Positions 23,090 through 34,700 of a DNA stretch of 64,000 nt are shown here, one piece after another. The stretch is from Undaria pinnatifida (Eukaryota; Sar; Phaeophyceae; Laminariales; Alariaceae). Within the stretch, counting starts at the first letter, position 1; each line of letters starts with the position of its first letter. The stretch spans positions 8,557,967-8,621,966 of the forward strand of contig JABAKD010000015.1 of the NCBI GenBank assembly GCA_012845835.1, read 5' to 3'. A program made the translations under genes and the position numbers. Under the pieces are notes generated by a model. That model had not been told where the DNA came from, did not search any database, and saw only the letters and a program-made list of their open reading frames with translations.

Positions 23090-23660
23090 GGGCTGCTGTG
23101 TTTCGCTGTAACTGCTGCTGTGAACTTCGCTGTGAATGCTGCTGCTGTGAGATTCGCTGTGACTGCTGCTGTGAGCGCTGTGGGCCACAGCACTGACGAT
23201 GGGTGATTCGCCGGATGCCGCGGCTCGCGTGGCCGCAAGCGCTGAGGCGTAGGCTGCTCTGCAAGCGTGGACCGCCGCAGCTCTCGCGGGCTCTGGGTCC
23301 ACCTCCGGGGAGCTAGCGGATGGTGCGGCTCTGACATCGGCTGATCTGGCCAAAAATTGAGGCGGAGTTCGCGCGACTCCATGCGAGTATGAAGAAGAAG
23401 TTGGCAGTGGTGACTAACGCTATCTCTTCTGCGTGCGAGACAGCGACTGACTGCTTGTGCTGAGCAGATCGCCAACTTCGATATTATCCTTCGCCAGATC
23501 GTCGAGAACTCGGACGCTGTGGATTATTCGGGGGCGTATCCCCCCGAACCTCGGGGACTCCCCTGACTTGCAGTCGTTCATGGGGGACGCCATCCACGTG
23601 AAGGCCAAAGTCGCCTCCCAGCTACATACGCTCACCTCCTTTGACGTGGGTATGTACATG
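23090..23660 (+). pseudogene. Broken coding fragment, Ala-rich/coiled-coil type, unknown family
   Basis: The plus strand reads as a single protein broken by in-frame stops and frameshifts: an Ala/Val-rich start (from 23101), then ARVAASAEA, a stop, ALQAWTAAALAGSGSTSGE, then EFARLHASMKKKLAVVTNAI (23350-23430), EQIANFDIILRQIVENSDAV (23460-23520), PPEPRGLP with a stop, and in another frame SFMGDAIHVKAKVASQLHTL to about 23650, where GTATGT could be a donor. The helical heptad-like middle suggests a structural or gag-like protein. I do not recognise it. Minus-strand open frames over the same bases are compositional shadows. Confidence 0.45.
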
Positions 23661-23737
23661 CATAGTGGGAGGGAGGTATCCAACGATTAATAGAGTCCTA
23701 TCTATCATAGCCAAAAAACGAACGAGGTCATTTACTG

Positions 23738-23990
23738 GTTAACAAGCTGGGGTGAGAGACAGCGTATCCCTGGTCGACCACGTAGGCACGTCATCGGTGT
23801 TTCTCATTATAGCTGAGGATCGGAAGATAAGCTGCTAATCCTCACTCGGGATGGCGAACTGAGCAAAGAGGCACGTGCTTCTTCTAATCTCCTGACTATC
23901 GACTATCGAAGGTATCGAAAACAAAAAAACGCCATCTTATCAATACAAAAACGGCTAATTATCCATATTGGAGGTGGGTAATTACGGTCA
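23738..23990. repeat. Family C repeat, copy 2
   Basis: See copy 1 at 12890-13120. This copy has a small expansion (ctgactatcgactatcgaag). Confidence 0.7.
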
Positions 23991-24331
23991 TTGCAAGCAC
24001 TTATACCATAGCAATAATACATACCTGGTACGATAATAGATAAAAGGATGCGCAAGGTTCCCCATTGGGATGGTGTTGGCTTGATATCCCAAGGGCGTGG
24101 CAAGAGTCGAAAAGGGGGAACACAGGCGTTCCAATGATAATGATGGGCTACTCAAGGGATACTACTACTCCTGCTCTTTTTGCTGCTAGCTGCTAGCAGC
24201 TGTTGTTGTATGCTTCGTTTACCTGGCAGAGTATGAGGTCCGACGATGTGAGTTTCAGTGCTGTTGCATTCATTCAAAGATTGATTGGAGGTGAAAATAA
24301 ACGTTGTCGTGTGAGTTTAGGGTAACATTTT

Positions 24332-24730
24332 AATTAAGGAATTATTGGGGTATTGGTCCGTTTGACCACTTGCAAAAGGTTGACCAATAATAATAATGGC
24401 TCACCCAAACTAAGCATGCCTTATTATAACACCCCCTTCCCCCTGAAACGGCGGGGTAGCAGGTCGGCCGGATATATGGGCGAACCTCTCAATATCCAAG
24501 CAGTTTCATTTCCTGGGGATACCGGGGAGAGTACTTTTCAAGTTCGACATGGGGAAAGTTTTAAACTGTTTATTATCGTGGGTGGTGGGATTCGAACCCA
24601 CGACCCAAAAAGCCCATGGTCTGTCGACTACGCCATTTGTTAAGGTATTTTAGTGGGCGGGGCATTAGTCCGTTTGACCACTTGCAAAGGGTTACCCAAA
24701 TATTGCTTACCCAAACTAACCCTTATAACA
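24332..24730 (-). mobile_element. TRIM-like miniature LTR element, copy 2
   Basis: Same family as 10002-10372. Terminal repeats are 24332-24431 (lengthened by an AAT run) and 24638-24730; the 206-bp interior is close to the first copy. The minus strand again shows TGGCGTAGTCGAC close to the upstream LTR, GGGTTCGAATCCC with a perfect GTGGG/CCCAC stem, and a purine tract (cagggggaaggggg) before the other LTR. The left TG terminus is mutated to AA and I see no clear target duplication, so this insertion is older or rearranged. Confidence 0.78.
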
Positions 24731-25327
24731 CAGGTTCGACTCGCAACTTCACGTCTTGCGACAACTTCGCTTCTTGTCTTTCGTATCGTGGAGGACACGC
24801 AAGGTTGAGGCAAAAGGTTCGACGGCGAACCAAGCTAGGGTAAAACGATGGAAGAAGTGGGAAATATACAACACAGAAAAAAAGCACCAATAATAGTTTT
24901 AAATAAACCATGCCTATCTGTGGTGGGTTTTTCCATGCACCTAGTAGCTGCTGCTTGTCTCAGCAAGGCGCAACACAACAAAACAACCACTTGACCAAAA
25001 GCGCCACAGTTCACCGACGTCGAGTGCTCAAAGCACCGCGAATAAAGGGCTCGGCTGGGATTGATTCAGGCATGCGTCGCAATGTACCGACGGCCCCCTT
25101 GCTTGCCCCGCGCCCGAAAGTGTGAGAAAAAAACCTCGGCCGCCCGAGAACAACAAAAGACAGCACCGCCCCCGCCCCGGCCATAACAAGTGTGCACATT
25201 TTACACACGTGGACAAAACACGCATGAACCTATGATGTGCCCAAGTCAGGCGCATGTCAATGAAGGGGTGTGTGCACCTGTTATATTTTTCGGGCTCTTT
25301 ACTTGAGGCGTAACGCCTTCGCTGCTG
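24731..25327. other. No supported gene
   Basis: No exon, RNA gene or repeat that I can defend. Confidence 0.35.
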
Positions 25328-25410
25328 CAAAACCCTTTTGGGGGACAATTTTACTTGGAGCTAGTGTAGGGGGGTGTATTGGTGCTCTTAGCGAAAGGGT
25401 CATGACCCTT
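25328..25410 (-). repeat. Fragment of family E (117-bp satellite unit), inverted
   Basis: aacccttttgggggacaatt and the following ttggagctagtgtaggg correspond in reverse to the unit arrayed at 28940-29750. Confidence 0.6.
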
Positions 25411-25789
25411 TTTTTATTAGCACCGCAGTCCCAACATAGGACTGGTTGGTGGGGACAAAGCACTTAACTTGGGGTCAAGAGTAAGAACATTTTGATTAGT
25501 TGAAACCTCACTTTGAGGTACATAGAATGAATGAGTCATCCCACGGTAGGGGTTGAAGTTTTTGCGCTAAAACGTCCCTGGCCAATTGAGCTCCTCATCA
25601 CGTGAGGAACTACCTGCTAGTGAAGCAATTTGACGAGTACATAATAATATTTTAGGACCAAGGCAGAGAACCTTGGTCAGGTTGCTCGAACGAATGCCTT
25701 CGAAGTCATTTTTCGGTTGAGATGTTGAGTTCCTCATGTTAGGAACTCAGGGACTTTGTTATGCTGCACCCGTACCGTGGAATGGCTCG

Positions 25790-26105
25790 AATGTGCTACC
25801 AGATGATGAGCAACCCCATGGCCTAGCGACGCGTGCTACGAGAGAGGTACTAAGGTATACCTCTTTTTGGCGGTAATGGTTTCTGACAGAGGAGGCTCTT
25901 TAACCCAAAATCGTCGGGAAAAATAGGCAATTTTTTGTTGCATATTTCTCGCTGTACACACAGGGGTATGCTTCATCCGGTAGCAGTGCTGCTTTTCTCC
26001 AAAACGTTTTGCGGAGTTAAGAACGACATGTCTTAAGCTCCGAAAGTGAGGGGTAGTATTAGAAAAAAAGTGGTGCACCTCCATCGTCGCACGCGTCTAG
26101 CTTAC
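25790..26105. repeat. Family B repeat, copy 2
   Basis: See copy 1 at 12340-12660. Confidence 0.65.
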
Positions 26106-27364
26106 TCGTACAGCGAATACATGGGAAAGAATGGCGTTGTCAACGGCAAAAACAGTACTACTACGAACTGCAACGAAATTGGGGTTGAGGAGCCCAATCA
26201 GGAGAGAGACGTTTTTGCCCGAAAAGTGCTGTCACCCCTAATAATCGAAGCACACGCGTCTTCGCGACGAGCAAAAACGAAGCAAGGCCTACCGCGAAAG
26301 AGGTATATCTAGGCGATACCGGTAGGTAGGTAATCTGCCGTTACTCCCTGCTCGATTATTTTGCTAGCTTGTTGGTGCGACAAATCAAAACGGGCCTCAA
26401 TAGTCGCACTGTTATGTTTCGTTTTAAAATATTCATGTTCCGACGGCTGCCGGATCGGTTCAAGAAGAGCCCCATCCGTCTCCCCCCCCCCCCCCCCCTC
26501 GTTCACGCCGAACTACTAACAAGAGCCCTCCCCCCCCCCCGCCTCCCCCTCTTACACGCCTTGTAAACCAAAACACCGAGAGGCAAAAACAAAGGAACGT
26601 GATTACCACATCAAATCAATAACTTCAGGCGACACCGTTCGAACGGCAAAACCTGACCGGCGGCTCTTTAAAAAAAAAAACTCACATATGATGACGGTGC
26701 CCAAAAGAACACGCTCGTTCATAAAACAGAACGGGGGTCAGAGAGAAACACAGCAACAAAGGAGGCAGAGGACACAGGGGAACAGGGAAGGGAGGGGAAT
26801 AGAAAGGGCGGCAGAATCTACGACCTCGACCTCACTGTTACCCCTCCCCCCCCTCCGCCCCCCCCCTGTCTCTGGCCCCGGCCCTACCCTGCCTCTTTCC
26901 CCCTACAAAACCCCACAAAAACCTAGAATTTCTACACAAACCGCCACAGGGCCTTTAGCACTTTCACGAGACCCGAAGCGACCGAGCGTGGGCGGACTAC
27001 TGCCGCAAAGCGAAAAGGAGGACTATTGTCAGGAAAAGCCAGGACGCAATAATGACAGGACACGTTGTCTTGAACCAATGCCAGAACGCACTGTGAGGAC
27101 ACAATGTCACGACACAACGTCTGGTCACAGAACACAGTGCCAGAATGCAAAGTGAAAACATACTGTCAGGACAGAACGTCATCGACAGCCGCGAGAACAA
27201 GCGTGGTAAACCGTCCGTACAAACGTCCGGATAACGTTCATGGTATAATCCAGGGGAATAAAAACGTATGTGCGCTGCGATTTCGTGCCCAAATGTCTTT
27301 CCAGCTAAACCAGGATAGCTACAAAGCCCAAATGAGGATAGCCGTCAGCACAAAAGTCAGGGCC
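26106..27364. other. No supported gene; poly-C/poly-A and purine-rich low complexity
   Basis: C-runs at 26480-26500 and 26530-26545 and a pyrimidine-rich stretch at 26830-26910. From about 27040 onward irregular tgtcaggaca-like words lead into the 114-bp tandem repeat. The open frame at 26688-27155 is low complexity and unsupported. Confidence 0.4.
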
Positions 27365-27650
27365 CCTTAAGAACAAATGTCAAGACAATTGTGGATAACG
27401 GTCACGACAAATGTCAGGACACATGTGGATAGCTATACATCCCAAACGTGGATAACCGTCAACACCCAAGTCAGGACGCCGTAAGAACACATGTCCACAA
27501 AACTGTGGATAACCTGAACGACAAAAGTCAGGACACATGTGGATAGCTATACAGCGCAAACGTGGATAACCGTCAACACAAAAGTCAGGACACCGTAAGA
27601 ACACATACCAAGAAAACTGTGGATAATCCTCACGACAAGGTCAGGACAAC
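27365..27650 (+). repeat. Tandem repeat, 114-bp unit
   Basis: ggacacatgtggatagctat occurs at 27417 and 27531. Each unit contains three gtggataac words and three gtcagga words, so the 114-bp unit probably grew from a shorter ~37-bp ancestor. Confidence 0.8.
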
Positions 27651-28657
27651 CGCCGGTATCAACGTGGACTGATGTCCACCATCACACGCCGTACGGTCCC
27701 CCTCCCCTTACTTCCCTCCCTAAGTCTTCTTCCCCCCCGCTCTCCTCTCCCTCCTCCGCTCAACCCACGCTACACAAAAGCAGACCACCTCTGTCGAGTG
27801 GCCCCTCGCTGACCGACCACTAACCGCCTCAGCTATATCCACCCCGCGCCCTCTCGGGGGCAAAAAGCAAGGTCGCAAGCAAGCAATCACGCCGGCACGC
27901 AAGCGAGCGAGCAAGCAAGAGCACGCACGCGCAAGCTCACAAGCTCACAAGCAAGCACGTAAGCGAGCAGCAAACACACCAGCAACCGCCCGGTACAAAG
28001 GGTGGGATGGGGCGCTGGGGATAAGGATAACCCCGAACGCTCACGAGCCCCCTCCCATCCCCTGCCCTATCCTCCCCTCCCTCCCCCGCTCCCTTCCCCT
28101 CGATCACCGACAGCAAACAAAACTGACAAAAAAAAAACGAAAAAAAAGAGGGACAGATGACAATCAGGGGGCGCGCGTGGGTCGGGTCGAGAGAGCGGAC
28201 CCGTCCAAGCGGAGGTAACAACGAACGTCAAAGCGCGTCCTCTTGCCCGCCCTCTTCCTCGTCCTTGTCTTTTATCCCGGTGCCAAGCAGACGCGTGTCT
28301 TGGTGCTCAGCAGAAGCTTGTCCCCGCCGTCAGAAGAAGCAGCAGTTGGGAGGATGGATGGCCGGCCCGGTCAGCCTTCTTTCCCCCCTCCCCCCAATGC
28401 ATCAAAATGCCTCAACTTTCCTTATCCTCACGCTCTGCAGAAGCTTGAAGCGATGAAAGAGTCTTAGATATTTTAGGCGCACCCCTACCCGTAATGCATC
28501 AAAACGCCTTCTCGTCTTAATCCACGTGCTCAGCACAAGTCGGTTGGTTGGATGGCCAGCCCGGTCAGCCTCTTTTTAGACCCCCTCCCCCCCCCCAATG
28601 CATAAAAACGCCTATTTCTAGCCGTTCATTGGCTTGGCGTCGTAAAAGGGTTTCAAA
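27651..28657. other. Low-complexity flank of methyltransferase gene, with ~105-bp repeats
   Basis: 27890-27970 is a gcaagc/gagc microsatellite-like stretch. 28250-28620 contains three imperfect ~105-bp units, each with aatgcatcaaaa.gcct (about 28397, 28493, 28597) and ggatggccggcccggtcagc. No gene seen. The right part is the 3' flank of the methyltransferase gene. Confidence 0.55.
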
Positions 28658-28786
28658 TTAAACCTTTCGCGCAACGATGGCGATGTGCGATGGCGAAGTG
28701 TTTCGTACTTCCAAGAGCTCGAACCCCACTTCTTCCAGCGCGCCGTTTATGTTCAGGTTCATGTACTCCGGCATGTACGGCTCCGT
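28658..28786 (-). CDS. Methyltransferase exon 7 (C-terminus)
   Basis: 42 codons and TAA, after acceptor aaatttgtcag. Starts TEPYMPEYMNLNINGALEEV and ends SPSHIAIVARKV, a typical C-terminal strand of this methyltransferase type. Confidence 0.87.
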   Translation of the reverse strand, partial: TEPYMPEYMNLNINGALEEVGFELLEVRNTSPSHIAIVARKV

Positions 28787-31700
28787 CTGACAAATTTGAT
28801 TGGTTCGATCGAGGGCGCGTAGAAAAAGAAGAAAACGTTCAGTTCGTGACACATGCTTCGATAGAGGCGCAAAACACACATGGCCTAGGTATACAAGCAA
28901 AAAATAGTGCAAATGACCTTCCCACGATTTTGGATTATAATCCCTTTAGAGCCCCAAAATCCCTCCCTATACTAACTTCAAATAATTTTGTCCCCAAAAA
29001 GGGTTTCCAGTAGTGAAGGCGTTAATAAACGTGTAGAGCTCCTCAAGTGAGACATAAACCCTTCAGAGCCCCAAAATCCCTCCCTGTACTAACTTCAAGT
29101 AATTTTGTCCCCAAAAAGGGGTTTTCCAGTGGTGAAGGCGTTAATAAACGTGGGAGCTCCTCAAGTGAGAAAATAACCTTCAGAGCCCCAAAGTCCCTCC
29201 CTGTACTAACGTCAACTATTTGTGTCCCCAAAAAGGGGTTTTCCAGCAGTGAAGGCGTTAATAAATGTGTAGAGCTCGTCAAGTGAGGAGATAACCCCTT
29301 CAGAGCCCAACAATCGCTCCCGGTACTAACTTTAAATAATTTGGTCCCCAAAAAGGGTTTCCAGCAGTGAAGGCGTTAATAAACGTGTAGAGCTCCTTAA
29401 GTGAGGAGATAACCCCTTTAGAGCCCCAAAATCCCTCCCCATACTAACTTCAAGTAATTTTGTCCCCAAAAAGCGTTTCCAGTAGTGAAGGCGTTAATAA
29501 ACGTGTAGAGCTCAAGTGAGGAGATAACCCATTTGGAGCCCCAAAATCCCTGCCTATACTGACATTTAGTAAATTTGTCCCCAAAGAGGGTTTCCAGTCG
29601 TGAAGGCGTTGATAAACGCGTAGAGCTCCTAAAGTGAGGAGATGACCCCTTCGGAGCCCCAAAATCCCTCCCTGTACTAACTCGAAGTAAATTTGTCCCC
29701 AACGAGGGTTTCCAGTTGGAAAGGCGTTAAACCCTTTTGGGTTCGTGTATAGCGACAAAACATGAAGAGATGATTTCAAGCGTCTACCAATAGTGTGAGG
29801 GAGCAGCAGTACGAGTAGGATTATGCTGCCTGCGCCCGTCCCGTACGAGACTTTTGTTGGCGTCGTCGTTCGGACACCAACTCTGTATCATCTTCGACCA
29901 GCCTTGGCCGGATTCTGTAATGGTCAATTTTCGTCGTCATTTTTTCCCTCTCAAGTCTCAAAAGGGTTCAGGAGCCCTGTCAATAAGAAAACATTACAGC
30001 CCAAATGCGCTACCTATATCGTGGCCCGCGTCTCGTAGCGCATGCTACACGCAAACATGATCGTCGGTTGGCGCGTGCCAAAATAACAGATTTATAACCC
30101 TTTTAGCACCTTCCAGCACCGCACTCTCGACATGGAAAAAAAAAAAAAAAACACTTGGACTTAGACTAGGATCATTTCAGGAGTTGGAAACGGGTGAAAG
30201 ACACAAAAAAAACTTACTAACAGTAGCGCATGTCATATACGTAAAAAAAAGGCGCAAAAACACATGTAATATGTTCACACATTAGACAATTCACGATATA
30301 GACCGTATACAACCTTTACACTTTCAGGTCGGACATGCATGTTGTGAAATACCAAATGTAAGGTAGCAAGATATGCCCGCACCCCCCCAACCTCCACCGC
30401 CACCAAAGCCACCTGCTTGTACACGGCCGCCACGAAGGGGTTTTCCAACAAAATGGCCAGGGTGTTTCTACAAACAGTAGCACAGGGTATCAGGCATACG
30501 AGGTATAACAAAAATTATAGCCCAAAATATCCCCCCCCCCCCCCCGGCACCCCCTTTCACACCGCCACTAAACCCACCTGCTTGTACACAGCAGCCACGA
30601 AGGGGTTCTCCAACAAAATGGCCAGGTTGTTCTTATCGAGGTCGAGGATGGTGAACACGCCTCCCGGTCGCAGCAGCCGGTAGGCTTCGCTGAACATAGC
30701 CTTAGATACCCACTCGGGAGACTCGTGGTTCACGAGGCAGAGAGTGGCGAGGTCGAAAGAGCCAGCCGGCTCCCCGGTCGCCTCAGCCGGTGCATGCTTG
30801 AGGGCGACCTTAGATGTGGGAGCGAAGACAAAATGGGCGGGAACGGGGGGGGGCGAGGGGTGGTTTATAGATACGATACACACGAAAGGTATAAGGACAG
30901 GACGGGACGGGACGGGACCGGGCCGGACCGGACCGGACCGGACCGGACGGGACAGGGAAGCCAAGCCAAAACACGAGACAAGGCATGCCGCAAGCGCAAC
31001 TCAAGGCAGTTTTCTCGACGTCAGTTGTTGGTTCAGGTACAGAGCTACTTGAAAAAATAAAAACAGTGAGGAGCCTCAGCAAAAAAGGATGCATCCTTAC
31101 CATAGCACGCGTCATAAGGCCAGGCCAGGCCAGGCCAGGCCAGGCCAGGCCAGGCCAGGCCAGGCAAGGCAAGGCAAGGCAAGGCCAGGCAAGGCAAGGC
31201 CAGGCAAGGCAAGGCAAGGCAAGGCAAGGCAAGGCAAGGCAAGGCAAGGCAAGGCAAGGCAAGGCAAGGCAAGGCAAGGCAAGGCAAGGCAAGGCAAGGC
31301 AAGGCAAGGCAAGGCAAGGCAAGGCAAGGCAAGGCAAGGCAAGGCAAGGCAAGGCAAGGCAAGGCAAGGCAAGGCAAGGCAAGGCAAGGCAAGGCAAGGC
31401 AAGGCAAGGCAAGGCAAGGCAAGGCAAGGCAAGGCAAGGCAAGGCAAGGCAAGGCAAGGCAAGGCAAGGCAAGGCAAGGCAAGGCAAGGCAAGGCAAGGC
31501 AAGGCAAGACAAGGAAAGGCAACCCGAGCCAAGCAGTCCAGCCAAGCCAAGCCAAGCCATGCAAGTAAAGCCAAGCCACGGCAAGCCAAGCCGCGGCATC
31601 ACCAGTCACCCACCTTAGATCGAACGCCCGCAGGCTTCTTCTCGAGCTTTGCCGCGGAGATCGCGAGCTTAAACGTGGACATGTCCACCCCCAGTAGGTT

Positions 31701-34700
31701 TGCGCCCGGCCACGCCGATTGCGCCATGTACATTGACAGTCCCGTCCCGCAACCCTGGGAAAAGTGGAGCCAGCGTGAAACGGAAAAGAGTCAGTGAAAT
31801 ATCACAACTAAAGCCAGTGCGAAATACCGAATAACATAATCGAGTTAGATATCACCAGGTATACAACAACTAGCCCAGCCACGCTGATCGCACATGTACA
31901 TCGACAGTCCCGTCCCGTACCCATGGGCACCCACACACCGGAAATAGAGTCAGTGCCAAACACCGGATAGACAGCGAAAAAACGGAAATATAGCCAGTAA
32001 TACCGAATGACATTATCAAGTTTATACGATATCGATAAACGCCATGTACATGATCACTTCGACCGCGCACCCTACGAGCTACTGATCGGAAATAGAGCCG
32101 GGTCGACATACACACGCACCCGTATACAACGGCAGCTTGCGCTGCCGGGGTTGTAACGAAGACCACTGATAGGGACAGCTTACGCTATACCTACAATTGG
32201 ACCCGAAGGGTGCGCCAGCCAGCGTTGGGCTGCGAAAGCAACTGAGTTAAATCGACACACGACGCGTATGAAAATACGTGGAAGTGTGGTGAGCTAAAGC
32301 TTTATTTTTCTCCATCCGCCGGAGGATATAAAGAAAAAAAAAAAAAAAGAGCCACTGCGAAACACCCGTCAGTGAAATATTGGCCTTACGAGACTGTGAA
32401 AAATTCGCAAAACATAGTCGAGTTCGATACGTCCCCGAAAAATGAAAATAGAGTGCTAAACATCGGAATAGAGCCAGCGGGATCGGAATTGGAGCCAGCG
32501 CTAAACACAGAATAAGATAATCGAGTTCGATGTACCTGGTATACGATATCGAAAAACGGCACGATATCATACGTCGACTTTTTTGTATCAAGCGCATCGC
32601 CCTTCGAGAAAACGAGTATTAACAGCGACTCACCATGTCGATCAAGTTGTTAACCTCGTTGACGCCCTTGTACTTAAGGCAGGTGTCGATCCAGTCCCTT
32701 CTCATCAACACGTCCCCGTGGACGGAGTTGTTGAAGAGCGGCGCAATCATCAGCTTGCTCCACAGGTCCTCCTGAGACCGTGTATCAGGGAAGGCGTTTT
32801 CCATCGCGGCGGGGACAGAGGCATGACGTGAACAGAGAGGCGAATATAAAAAACCAACCCTCACCAGGTATCGCAGGGTATATGCTAAAGCAGAGGGTAC
32901 CACCGCGAAAACCATCCGACGATGATTTCAAGTAATTCATCCCTGACACGTGGCTGCGTGGATGCGTTCGTAAAGGTATTATTAACCTCTTCGAGAAATA
33001 AGAGGGAATAACTGGCAACGAAAAATTGACGATCTCGGCATCGGCCACTGCTGCTTGGCGATGACAAATTTGATGTCAGACCTACAACAATGCACAAAGG
33101 CTTGTACGGGACGGGTGAGGCATGATGCCTGCTCGTGCTGCTGCGCGCTCACGTTATGCTCGTAGACGCTTGAAAATATCGCAATCGTCTTCGCTTGGCC
33201 GCTATACTTTAATCAAACACATGATCAAGGCCCCAAAGGGTTGGCAGCTAGCTGTGAAAGAGCGTCGCAATAACGATCTTGCTCCACAGGTGATCATGAA
33301 ACCGTTTTCCAATCACCGTGGGTTCCATCGGGCCGGGGCAAAGGCGTGTTCAGAGAGGCTGCTAACCCATGAAGTCATGATCCAGCAATAATTCTGCGGG
33401 ACTTGTCCAACGTGCTCATGTTACCGCGGGCGCGCGCCTGGAAAGAACGCTCGTAAAAAAAAGAAACAGGCACCATACTTCACTCTACGTCAGCGACCTA
33501 ACCTACCTATCAACCTGGTTTACAAAAAAACAATATCTGAAACATAACGCACGCAGCAAGAACTCATCATACAAATGAAACATCAGCAATATTCCGCAGT
33601 CGGCCCACCTCCATGGCGCTGTCCCAGCAAAGGTTTCCATCGGCGTAGGCGTGAATCGGGGCGAAGTAGTACTCCGGGATCTTCAGCGTCGCATCCGTCA
33701 GCTCCTCCTGGATGGCTCTGCGTTCGAAAGTGGTAAGGGAAGGAGGCAGAGGAGGGCAAATCAGGCCGGGCGTCATGCCACAAGCGCTTACAAAACTTGC
33801 GAAATCGTACGAAACGGTGCGGAAGAAGGGAATGAGGTGAGTGAGGAGGGGTGTGCGCGGGAAGGAGAGAGACGGGCGAAGCAACAAGAAGATCCGCTGG
33901 CTACAACCTCCCATCGCAGGTGGGGGCGGACCCTTTCATATTCCGCACATGCACCACCGCCACCGCCTGCACCTCTGCCGGCGCTTTTCTCCCCTCCCCG
34001 TCCACCTTGGCAAAAGCCCAACGCTCCCTCCAACCAGCACAGGCCATCCCTCCCAAAGGCCCCGCCACCGCCACACACCCGACCACTAGTCGCCCTCCGA
34101 CCCCCCCCCCCCCCCCCCCCCAAATCACCCTTCCATCACCACCTACCAGCAGCCCCCAACAACTCACAAGAGTTTCTCCTCGTTGGGGTCAAGGCCGTCC
34201 AGGAAGCCCACCCCGTCCTAACCCCCCAAACCACAAACCATCAGACCCTAAACGCAGGCCACAAGCGACTCAGCACTCCCCCCCCCCTCCCCCCAATCCC
34301 CCCCCCTGTCATCACTACCAAACCCGCCTGTCCGTAAACCGCGGCCACAAACAACTTATCGCCCCCCCCCCCCCCCCCCCCCCCCCCCCATCCCAATCAC
34401 CAACATGTGTGCAGCTCCAACGGGGTCAAGGTCGATCCACCCTCGCCCCCGAGGCGTTGTATCCAACGACGTGGGTATAGCTCTGGAGGGGTTGAATACT
34501 TCCCCTCCCCCCCCCTCCCCCCCATCCCAAATGTTGAAGGTGTCTATATTAGAGGTAGGAACGGTGCTCCGTCGCGAAAGGGATGCGTTGTCAATGGTCA
34601 AATGACTAAGGCAAGCAACAACAATGAGTACCCCCCCCCCCTCCCCCCCAAACTACTCACAAGAGCTCCTCCTTGATTCGCTAAAGGTCGTCCAAAAAGG

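Noticed and set aside
22943-23475. Minus-strand frames of 136-142 codons with Ser/His- and Thr/Ala-rich repeats
   Set aside because: Mirror images of the Ala-rich plus-strand pseudogene, which reads more like protein.
24590-24640. Possible true tRNA gene on the minus strand
   Set aside because: B-box and T-stem are good, but the acceptor stem does not pair and the position is fixed inside the LTR element.
30391-30465. Alternative last exon or second methyltransferase gene
   Set aside because: Only the 3' edge of exon 6 is present, without acceptor or catalytic motifs; it is a partial duplication.
30985-31797. Open frames of 160-270 codons on both strands with Leu-Pro-Cys-Leu-Ala or Gln-Gly-Lys-Ala-Arg repeats
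   Set aside because: Produced by the AGGCA pentamer, which has no stop in any frame; the array is intronic.
33651-34480. 209-228-codon Pro-rich plus-strand frames
   Set aside because: They cross a minus-strand exon and several C-runs; poly-Pro comes from the C tracts.
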